DNA of 64,000 nucleotides. It comes from Oasisia sp. SBJ-2009. Lineage: Eukaryota; Annelida; Polychaeta; Sabellida; Siboglinidae. The position numbers and the translations under genes are program-made. Below, one piece after another: positions 49,901 through 59,696 of the stretch (position 1 is its first letter; each line of letters begins with the position of its first letter). Below the pieces are notes generated by a model. The model had not been told where the DNA came from. It did no database searches and was given only the letters and a program-made list of their open reading frames with translations. The stretch is from the NCBI GenBank assembly GCA_964017155.1, contig OZ024858.1:30974187-31038186 (forward strand). Reading direction: 5' to 3'.

Positions 49901-52900
49901 ACACCTTTGTCTCCAGGTACACTTGCAGTGTCACCTTTGTCTCCAGGTACACTTGCAATGACACCTTTGTCTCCAGGTACACTTGCAGTGACACCTTTGT
50001 CTCCAGGTACACTTGCAATGACACCTTTGTCTCCAGGTACACTTGCAGTGACACCTTTGTCTCCAGGTACACTTGCAGTGACACCTTTGTCTCCAGGTAC
50101 ACTTGCAATGACATCTTTGTCTCCAGGTACACTTGCAGTGACACCTTTGTCTCCAGGTACACTTGCAGTGACACCTTTGTCTCCAGGTACACTTGCAATG
50201 ACACATTTGTCTCCAGGTACACTTGCAGTGACACCTTTGTCTCCAGGTACACTTGCAATGACACCTTTGTCTCCAGGTACACTTGCAATGACACCTTTGT
50301 CTCCAGGTACACTTGCAATGACACCTTTGTCTCCAGGTACACTTGCAATGACATCTTTGTCTCCAGGTACACTTGCAATGACACCTTTGTCTCCAGGTAC
50401 ACTTGCAATGACATCTTTGTCTCCAGGTACACTTGCAATGACACCTTTGTCTCCAGGTACACTTGCAATGACATCTTTGTCTCCAGGTACACTTGCAGTG
50501 ACACATTTGTCTCCAGGTACACTTGCAATGACACCTTTGTCTCCAGGTACACTTGCAATGACACCTTTGTCTCCAGGTACACTTGCAATGACACCTTTGT
50601 CTCCAGGTACACTTCCAGACACCCAACTACTGGGAGCAATTCAACAAGGAGGAAGTAGTGTACTTGACCAGCGAGTCGCCGAATGTTTTGTCGACTCTAG
50701 AGGAGAACAAAGTCTACATCATCGGTGGTCTGGTAGACCATAACCACCAGAAGGTCTGTATGTGGTCAATATTATTAACTAATAAACGAGGTTATTTTCT
50801 AACTCTCGTCTCATCCCACATTAACTTTGCAAATTATTTAACAATTAAATGATGAAGGAAGAATAGAGATTTGTTTGAATGTGTTGATTTAGTTCTCAAT
50901 AGAGATGATGGCGCCGTTATGGTCTATTTATTGGTGTTGCTCAATGGTCCATCGAAAAACAGGTCGAGACTCAGGAAGGACTCTACACTGGTTTCCACAT
51001 AAATGTAACATGATCCAGTATTGACCTATAACTTTACCCAATTTAAAAAATCACGATGTTGTACAACAAATTTTGTTGGTGTCAACTGGTGCTGTGTAAT
51101 CCTGTTATTGATACTTGCAAGTGTAAGCTTTTGTAAGTTTATCGAGGGAAAAACATTTTCAGTTGTGCATGTCACATATTGTTGGAAATTGCTGCATTCA
51201 GTGTATTTTTACCACATTGGGAGTGTGTTGGGCTGTCGGCCAAAATTAGGCTGGAATCAGGTTTTTCTGATACATTTCTGATATGTTGTTGTCGTTCACT
51301 CAGATGCTGATTCTAGTTTCATGCCACAGGTTAAAAAACACTAACTTGTGTATTATAAATGAAACTGGAAAGGCCCTTCAAAATCTGTATATTTATTGAT
51401 AATTATAATAGTGTTAAACCAAATTATTATTATTTTAGGGTCTATGCTACAAGCTTGCCTGTGAAAAAAGTATTTCGCATGCACAGTTGCCGATCAGCAA
51501 ATACCTTGAAATGAGAACAAGAAAAGTATTGACAATTAACCACGGTGAGTTGTCTCATTAAACACCCTAGAACAATATTCAGCCTCTGCAGACCCTAGCT
51601 GTACGTTTTCTAGTTTTCGTCAAGTTAGTGGTTGATAGGTCAAGTGTTCACATTTAAGTAGTTAATAGTGATATTGTTAAAGTGTTAGGGCAGTTGTTAG
51701 TGGCTGATCATTCATCTGTTACTTGTTAATAATTCAAGTGTTAAATGGTTGATAGTTCAAGTGTTATTGGTTGATAGCTCAAGTGTTATTGGTTGATAGT
51801 TCGAATGTAAGTGATTAGTAATGCAGTTGTTATTAGCTGATAGCATAACTCATCCTTGCTCACTGGAGATCACTGCCGAATGCTGATCAGTACCCTCACA
51901 AAATTGCCTGACAAAGCACTGATGTTAAGTGCAGCTGATGATACTTACTACCTGTCTGTTTCTGTCTCATTTAATGTTTGGGATGTGGAAGTAACTTGAA
52001 TGTACAACATCACCCAAAAGCTCATTAGAATGATAAAATGGGTGGTTATGCAGAGATTCCCTGGAGTCACTGACTTCATGTTTGATATGGGATATAGGGA
52101 TCTGTCAGTTGAAAACAGCAGTCATTTATTGGGGAAAGTTGCATACATTGTGCGGGATGGGGTGTCTGCCTGGAAGAACATAGTCAACTGTCAGCCATAG
52201 TTGTAAAGAGAGCCTAAGTCTCAGCAATTGATAGTCCAAATCAAACAGTTGTTATAATTAATCAATTAATTAATTAATGTAACTTTACAAAAACAACAAC
52301 ATACATTGTGACATAGCTAATTATTAAATTTGTATGTGTACTGTTGTCAAAAAGGACAAGAAAAGAGTAGCACTTGCCCTGTTACACACAAAATCTGTAT
52401 AACATAATAGTCTAAATTTACTCATCACCATACATGTAACATAATACATTACAGACTGTTCTTTAAAAAGAATAATTTTAACATATTCATAGCCAATCTA
52501 CGAGAGGTAGTAATTGTTTTTAGAAATACGTTAAATGCATAGCTATTCAATAATATTTTCATTGTATTTTAAAAGATTGTGACAACAAACAACCTTCTTT
52601 CTGACTTTTCATTGGCATGGCTGGCAATGTTCTTTCTCCATGCTGCCATCCTGTCTATTGACTCATCTACACTCAGACACATGCATTCCACGTCTCTTCT
52701 GCAAATATCTTTCCACCAAGTCTTTGGCTTTATTCCTCTAATATATTCGTAGGACATGCAGATCTTCCATTATCTGCCCAGATGTCTGAAAAAAATGTGT
52801 TTCAATTATGAAGAGTCCATTTTACCACGGTTCTCATTCCAGTGTTTGAGATTCTGCTGAGGTTCACGGAAAGCACCAGCTGGGAGAAGGCATTTGATGC

Positions 52901-53168
52901 GGTGATTCCAAAGAGGAAGGGAATCCTTCTAAAAAGTGACATTGACGCTGTTAGTGTCATCGACGCCGCTTCCCAAGATGATAGAACATTGCAAGATGGT
53001 GCCATCAGAGACACTGATGAATCTAGTGTCGTAGATGAAGAGAAGACATCATGTCAGAATGACACAAAACATACCGATGACACTAATAATGACAAACGCT
53101 GTGTTGTCAGCGAAAACAACGAAAACACTTCTGAACAAATCTCGTGTATAGAACATGCAAAAGTCTGA
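43946..53168 (+). CDS. TRMT10A: tRNA (guanine(9)-N1)-methyltransferase, TRMT10A/B type (7 exons, complete)
   Basis: SPOUT-class methyltransferase that in known relatives uses SAM to make m1G at position 9 of tRNAs, acting in nucleus and cytosol. Exons: 43946-44157, 44588-44753, 45380-45451, 45899-45970, 50607-50753, 51439-51544, 52843-53168. All introns are GT-AG with matching phases; total 1101 nt, 366 aa. The start has a strong context (AACAATGG). Residues 1-70 are acidic then basic ([12 protein letters not shown]); 71-95 are a Lys/Arg/Glu helix; the SPOUT domain runs from about 107 to 260. Hallmarks are [25 protein letters not shown], the [13 protein letters not shown] motif with the proposed catalytic Asp at about 218, and the [14 protein letters not shown] end. 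The tail is long and acidic/Ser-rich, as in animal TRMT10A. Intron 4 holds a 3.9-kb minisatellite that reaches the exon 5 acceptor. A TRMT10B-like assignment is less likely given the tail and the MTTP neighbour. Confidence 0.94.
46705..50606. repeat. 30-bp minisatellite (about 130 units) filling TRMT10A intron 4 up to the exon 5 acceptor
   Basis: The unit is CACTTGCARTGACAYCT followed by TTGTCTCCAGGTA. Most variation is at two bases, A/G in CA(A/G)TGA and C/T in ACA(C/T)CT, with a rarer GAG-for-TTT variant at 46719, 46929, 47079, 47169 and 49666. There is one 7-bp insertion near 47233 and one 1-bp deletion near 48770. The last unit merges directly into exon 5 at TCTCCAG|GTACACTTCCAG, so the unit contains the real splice junction. 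Because 30 is a multiple of 3 and the unit lacks stops in several frames, both strands show artefactual open frames over 1,100 codons (46627-50622 and 47232-50639 minus, 46694-50743 plus). These are not treated as genes. Confidence 0.96.
51700..51850. repeat. degenerate tandem repeat of about 21 bp, TRMT10A intron 6
   Basis: Repeated copies of AAGTGTTATTGGTTGATAGT with substitutions; period about 21-22. Confidence 0.6.
52575..52760 (-). pseudogene. LINE C-terminal fragment in TRMT10A intron 6
   Basis: The minus-strand frame reads [20 protein letters not shown] and [20 protein letters not shown], the conserved C-terminal (G(R/K)PK..W.D..) tail of many non-LTR reverse transcriptases. Only the last 60 residues remain, opposite in strand to TRMT10A. 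Confidence 0.6.
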
Positions 53169-53436
53169 AAAGTGAAATTATAATAGTTTTCTTTATTTTA
53201 AGAAGAAAAACTGGTGGCCCATAATAATGGTTCATTTATTTTATGAAATTGATGATGTATAATTGTACATACACATTTAGAAAAAAAATATTATTTGCTT
53301 TGATATAAATTATGCAAATTTCTTCTTATTGTGATTTCCTGTTTCAAATATTGTGCAGAAACCTGTATAGGTATTTCTTATAGCTGTTTATAGATCAATG
53401 ATCATGTTATACATGTTTTAGATGTTTGTCAAAATT

Positions 53437-53442
53437 AATAAA
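53437..53442 (+). terminator. poly(A) signal of TRMT10A
   Basis: AATAAA about 270 bases after the TGA stop, in AT-rich sequence and followed by T-rich stretches; the expected position for the transcript end. Confidence 0.6.
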
Positions 53443-53689
53443 TGATGTCCGTAACTTCATATAAGTAATTTTTTAGTTTAATACTGTGGTGTTAGATATC
53501 CAGAATCCAATCAAAATGTCCATAAATTACTACTACTTACAAAGTAGATATTTACAACTTCTGAACTAAGTTTTGGGGTATAATGATATATTAAAATATT
53601 TGCCTCGCGTATCTTTAGAGGCCAAATTGGCATTTTCATGGGATGCAGTATAATGTATATAATAAATGATATTATAATTATAAAATATG

Positions 53690-53980
53690 GCAAGGTACAT
53701 GTAGCGCCATCTAACATATGTCATATGACCTGTTTTTACAATTGATTTAATTAAGCAGCGCCTCCTTATTATACAATTATCATTTATATACTTATCTTTC
53801 AAGGCATTTCCATCGTCTGGAATAATATTATATATAAATATATATGTACATATATATATATATAATAATTATAACATTACTTCATTGCAGACGATGCTGA
53901 TGCTATATACACCAGGGGTCGCTGCTTAATTTAAAAAGATCATACGCTAGATGGCACTGTATGTACTACTTCCGTGTTTT
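53690..53980. repeat. fold-back element just 3' of TRMT10A
   Basis: The left arm (GTACATGTAGCGCCATCTAA ... TTAAGCAGCGCCTCC, 53695-53765) pairs imperfectly with the right arm (CAGGGGTCGCTGCTTAATTT ... CTAGATGGCACTGTATGTAC, 53912-53970). The loop is AT-rich with a TA repeat at 53830-53870. Probably a MITE. Confidence 0.65.
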
Positions 53981-55944
53981 TGCCTAACCACGGACCGTGG
54001 TTCCTGCACGCACCGCCCCCTCGGCTAGTCCCGCTTAACCGACTGTCGGTCGGCTGCGGAACTACGCCGAGAAGACAGTCTGGTACCATTTATGGCTTTT
54101 GTTTGGTATCCGCGTGATCTATACAATGCTGCCACCTCACGGACACTGCCGTAATATATATATGTATATATATATATATTTATAAACAACTGCAAATTTG
54201 TATTTCTATTTATTTTGTGTTAATATAGTTTAATTCTGAATAGTTTTTATAATACAGCATTATTTGATTAAAAAGGTATCCTTAGTTAATCGGTATGCTA
54301 TCCATGTGGGGCTAGACAATGCTGCCACCTCACGGATACTAGTTAATCCTGCCGTAATTCTTATTTTATAAACAACTGTAAACTAGAATTTTTACTTACT
54401 TTTGTGTTAATATAAGTTCAATGTTGAATACTTTTCATATGATATTATTAACTTGTAAAAGTATATCGTTATTTTAATTTTTATATCCTAGTTGACCTGA
54501 GAGCCAATCAGCGTCTCTACCCTAATCTGGGGTAAGGCTACCCGGATGTAGAAACTACCCCTCGGCCCTCTCGCTCGTTCGTCCACTGCCCGCAAGATTG
54601 CGAGACGTAAGTAAAGGCGGTGTGTCAGCGAGAGGATCTCCGTCGCAAATTCATGACGATACACGCGCGGGCTCTCTCGCGTAAACACATGTGGCGACAC
54701 CTGGCGGATGTCTACTTAGCCCATTGCGTTGGAGAAGCTTTGGCAGACTAGTATAGTAGTAGTACTACGTATGTCTTCGATATCTTCAAAAATTATTATT
54801 TGTTTATCAGATGTGTAGCATACTTCTACGTGAAGCAGAAATACCGTGTCAGGGTATTAAAACTGACTTTTTGATGAGGCTAGCAAACTACACAAAAGTC
54901 TGCGTCACCTTTGAGTCATGCTTTTCACAGTTAATTAAGAGTGCTGATTTTTTAATCTATAATTAAAATTAATACCTTCAAAACCACAAAACTCGACCTG
55001 CCTGTGACAGACAGCACTAACTGGGGTTGAGATTCAGAAGTGGAAGAAATATCTTTACTTAGCTGTTTGTCAATTACCCGCCACTTCGATGTTGGTCGGA
55101 CCCATAGATTAATTAGACTATGCAATCAATTAAACTAATAGGGTGCGATTATTATGCTTTGCAAAACGTTATGCATCTACAACTGGCTATCATAACGTGA
55201 CACTCGCTGTCACGATTTACAAATGAACTAGCTAGAGCTGCTACTGACGCCGGAACAAAATTAACATTGGGGATTGAACCGGAATTTGAGCACACCCAAC
55301 CTGCTGTCACTCTATCTCGTATCATTGCAGAAGTTGAAAGACAATTGGCGCGGTGGGGGTTGACGATATTTTGAAAGACATCTTGAGACATTTTATGGCG
55401 ACGTTGCAAAATTGTTCATCTGTTCAGCTCTTGGAAATCACAAAGAGCAATCTTCGCGCTCTTCAAAATTCTGATCTATTTTGTTCTGATATATTAAACC
55501 AAAAAGGCTATTCTTTTTATTGTGGAACTATCCTACCTACAGTCTCCCATAAAAATAGGGTGCACAGTGTCGCCCAAGCCTCGCAGTCCCATTGACTGTT
55601 AGCCTACTGGCTGCTTATTGATAGGCCTACAACAGCTCACGTATGGCGAAGGGGAGGGAAGTAATAGAGGGAAAGGGACATGCAGATAAAAACTTGTGAA
55701 AATCCTAGGCAATGAACATGATGATTTTGCTAAGTTTCAAATTTTGTGATACGGTTACATTCATAATCAACACACCCTAAGTACAGCACGCTATGTCATA
55801 GTCGTGGATAATGCTCGTACATCAGCTTGCGGTACCAACGCGTGATTTGTAGCATTGTTATAACTCACTCGTTGGACCGTACTATATATTGCTGGTTAGC
55901 ACGCATAGAAAGCACTAATATAATATAACATGTCATCGGTTACA
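53980..55944. other. intergenic with dispersed-repeat pieces
   Basis: The motif CAATGCTGCCACCTCACGGA occurs at 54126 and 54319. GAGAGCCAATCAGCGTCTCT at 54499 matches, reversed, GCTGATTGGCTCTC at 27380, so parts belong to a dispersed family also present in MTTP intron 10. The frame at 55353-55595 has no recognised motif. Confidence 0.45.
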
Positions 55945-55966
55945 TTCTGAAAACAACGTAATGGAG

Positions 55967-56065
<99 letters not shown>

Positions 56066-56092
56066 TACCTCTCCATTCCGTTGTTTTCAGAA
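55945..56092. repeat. TA-cored palindrome of about 150 bp
   Basis: TTCTGAAAACAACGTAATGG then AGAGGT, about 95 bp of TA repeat, then ACCTCTCCATTCCGTTGTTT and TCAGAA. The unique flanks are inverted copies with a single mismatch. Further TA repeat (56101-56198) and GA repeat (56200-56222) follow. Confidence 0.88.
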
Positions 56093-56098
56093 TTTCAG

Positions 56099-56100
<2 letters not shown>

Positions 56101-56139
<39 letters not shown>

Positions 56140-56151
56140 CATATACATATA

Positions 56152-56222
<71 letters not shown>
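56101..56222. repeat. (TA)n followed by (GA)n
   Basis: TA-rich tract to 56198, then about 11 GA units. It follows the TA-cored palindrome. Confidence 0.92.
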
Positions 56223-57560
56223 GGGTGAGGGTGTTGGAGGGAAGAGGTAAATGAAGTAGGTGTATATTTATTTGCCGAATTTTTTTCTCGCGATGTTTTA
56301 CTATGAAATTAAACACGTAAGCAAATAGTTTACGTATGTACATATACTTAATCAAACGCATGCGCACTCTGAACAGATGGACCAGTCCAATTAATATGAT
56401 GGGGTAGGCCATGCTTCGGGGAGTGGCTTTTGGTCCAATCAGATTGGAGCGATAGTGTGACGTAACGGTATGCAACATGGGGTGTGAAGATTACAGTTGG
56501 TAGTTGGGCGCACCACCGCGAACGATACAGGCATGAAACTTGGTCGGCCAAGTAGTTCGTCGATCTTGACTATACGCACTGCAAGTTTTGAAGACACAAT
56601 TCGCAGTTTTGAAATTCATTATAGAAATTACTCTTATGCCAGAGCCAACTTAGTTCTTCATAAGTACGGTACCGATTATGACAATTCTCTACTTAACTTG
56701 TTGGCAACATTGAATAACTAATTCACCAGGCTATATAGGAATTACACAAACAGTCACCGCCCCTGTGCACACATGTCATTGTCAGTGTCACACCTTTGCT
56801 CCGAGACATGCACACTCTTCCAGATTCAACAGGCGTCTAAAGACAGGGAGGGGAAAGTAGGAGAGGAACATAGAGGGAGACAGAGAATGACAGGGAGGTG
56901 GACGTAGAGTCAGGGGCGCTAGGTGCATATTTTACTTTATTAACTACTACAAAGCACTGTTTTTATTTATTCAGAAATAAGTTATACAATATACATTTCT
57001 CTGTAGTTTCATGCCTCGGAATTCACAGTTTTATGGAGGAAGCAAATATATCAAAGGACCCGCGTTTTATCGGCATGGAGAGATAGTCGGGTTTCCCGCG
57101 ATGACTATGTAAAATAATTAAATACGTCACCGCGAGCGTATACGTAATCAAACGCGTACGCGTTCTGACTTTCACGGGACAGTCCATTGATCATGACGGG
57201 GTAGTTGGTAAGTTAAAAAAACCTCACGTGATAAAGTCAACCACCAATTCAAAAAACCTCCAAACTCTAAGCTAGCTCTATTTCAAGAAATGCAAAATTG
57301 CGTAGAAACGACCAGTTTCATCTTCAAAAACGTTACTTTGTTTGTGTCATATCCAAAAATCCTACCCTGGAAAAACCGTTTAGGCTACGTCAACCGTTTT
57401 GAAACGAATGTTCTCGTTGGTCGGTTGAACAGTCTTTCCTTCTAGAACGTTCTGTCGGAAGTTTCAAATATTTCATTCTGATTGGCTAGTTAAACAGGGA
57501 TTCCATATTAACCAATCAAAACCTTCGACTGAGTAACGTTATACGTGAATTTGATCGTTA

Positions 57561-58925
57561 ATGAAATTAGTTGAGCCGCAACTCCTCGAGCTAGCAAGAC
57601 GTTCAGAAGCAGGAGTCAACGCGAAAAGGACTTCGGATGTATTGTTTGTCGAGCCTGAACATTTGCGCTACAACTACAGAAGCGGTCGAACGTTAGCGGC
57701 AACGCGCGCAAGTCTGAAGACACAATGCTCTGCGATTGAACACCATTTCATCGCCGTCTTCCCTGCACCAAGTTGTCGCTGCCAACGAACGTCGCCGCCA
57801 TGCCATGGTTACCACTGCTCTCGGGTAAAAAGGTGGTAAGCATTTTTATATAAAACAATCCGAATTTAAACCTAAGTTATGCTGCTTGCGAAATGTACAT
57901 ATGATGCGTGTGCTTAAAAACATTATGGTTACTCAGATGTTGTTATTGCGTTTTCAGATGTACGCAGTCGTGAATCGCGTTGCTGTTCTCCACCTTCGCC
58001 ACCGCCACGGGAAATCCAGAAGGCCGCGGGTCGTCACGATCACAGACGGGGCTAATCTGCCGGCGACAACATCACGCATCCGGTGGCGCCATCACGATCG
58101 CCGTTCAATTCGCATCGAAACGCGGCATCGCCAAAACCCGTTGCTGTTCTCCACCTTCGGCTTCGCTACCGACACCGCAAATCCGGAATGCCGCGTGTCG
58201 TCACAATCACAGACGAGCCAAGTCTTTCGGCGGCAACTTAACGCATTCACACATCCGCCGCGCCGGTGCCGCCGCGATCGCCGGTCAACTCGCAACGAAA
58301 CGCGACATCGCCAAAGTGCTACAAGGGCAACAGAGCGAATTCGGCGCAGTGAAACTGCTTCTTTCAAATACCCGAGCATCCGATGTTACCGCAGCAGCAG
58401 CCAGTATCAAGTAACTCCGCATCGTTTGTCCTGTCCGTGTCTTGTATCTTTCTCTGTGGGCCACTACGACGTATTAGTGTCAACGCCCGATTCTATGTTC
58501 AGTGTTGTTTAGTTTTGTGACGAGGGCGTTGTTACGGGGGACCGTTGCAATTCCCGGATGCGATCCAGGGCTAATCGACTGGGCGTCCTGAAGAAGGTCG
58601 CACTGTTGATTGGATTCCCCTGTTTGTGTATCCAGACCTGGTGCTAGTGGCGATTTGTGGACGAGACCAATGTTGCTTGTCTGTTCGATTTGCGTGTCTG
58701 TTATGTGTATGTACTGTGTTATGCTCGATTTGCGGAGAAATTTACCGAAGTCACCGAAACGTCCGAAACGACGAGATTCAAGTGTCACTTCACACAAAAA
58801 ACACTTGACGATACAAATCTGGGACGTTAACCTATATAAATAAAAAGACAACGAACATTATCATAAATCATTATGCCTATTATTATTATACTTCGTATGC
58901 CTTGGTCGTTCTATTCAATAAACGG
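57561..58925 (+). CDS. possible GC-rich two-exon gene (uncertain)
   Basis: A 92-codon frame from 57561 (MKLVEPQLLELARRSEAGVN) is followed by donor-like GTAAAA (57827) or GTAAGC (57836). A good acceptor (TTATTGCGTTTTCAG) lies before 57958 and an open frame runs to 58512; another frame runs 57980-58414 ending SDVTAAAASIK. AATAAA occurs at 58846 and 58917. The region is much more CpG-rich than its surroundings and contains an imperfect duplication of about 160 bp (57979 and 58140). That length is not a multiple of 3, so the two copies read in different frames. The translated sequence is Arg/His/Ser-rich with no domain I recognise; it may be a CpG-island promoter, or non-coding. Confidence 0.22.
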
Positions 58926-59399
58926 TGACAAACTATTAATAACGCCTATGTTCTATTTATAGTTAAGTTTGCCTCGGTGAGCTCGTAATCGTGAGTTCCG
59001 CGCCAATTCCAACTAGTCTTAAAAACTAGGCCTATAACTATTAATGATAATGTATGTCCAAATAACGCTGACCCCTACCGCAGTGTCTTTAACCATGCAC
59101 CAACCATTTTAAAGTTAAAACGAATGACGTCATCGTGATTGTTGACGAAACCACGTGACTATAGTAGACGTAAACTTCTGACGTAAAACGCCAAGAATTC
59201 GGGAACCACATGAAACGAGTCGTTTGTCCATGTCATTCACAATATCAATGTTCACACAGGTTTATTCCACAACCTTTTGGCGCCAGGTTTATTACTTTTA
59301 GAGTTGTATTCACGGAGGACCCGATGGGGGGGGCTGAGTGGCATGTGTCCTTATCAATGTGTCCCCGCTGTGCTTGCGTTAGCGTGCTGGGGACTGACA

Positions 59400-59591
59400 A
59401 CAACATCGTACCCAGCTACACATACAAATGCACACATGCTACAAGGCACACACGCATGAACACACTTTCACGTCCACATATACAACACACTTGTACCCAC
59501 ACTCGTATGCACGCATGCACGCATGCACGCACCCTCGCTCTTTCTCTGTCTCTCTCACGTACACACACACTACACGCACATAATTATACAC

Positions 59592-59635
<44 letters not shown>

Positions 59636-59640
59636 ACGCC
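59400..59640. repeat. CA-rich microsatellite cluster
   Basis: ACGCATGC units (59500-59530), a pyrimidine block (CTCTTTCTCTGTCTCTCTC) and (CA)n at 59596-59633. Confidence 0.92.
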
Positions 59641-59696
59641 CCCAACACGTGCGTGTATGTGTGTGTGCTTGGTGCCTGTATAATGTACAAGTTTAA

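Noticed and set aside
46705..50606. CRISPR array
   Set aside because: The repeats are contiguous with no unique spacers, and the genome is animal.
46627..50743. Giant open frames (over 1,300 codons) on both strands encoding 10-residue repeats
   Set aside because: They are by-products of a 30-bp tandem repeat lacking stops in several frames. They overlap on both strands and lie inside an intron of TRMT10A, ending at its real splice acceptor.
55353..56721. Short frames at 55353-55595 and 56497-56721 as exons
   Set aside because: No recognisable motif, splice sites or neighbouring frames to join; they may be chance or old repeat remnants.
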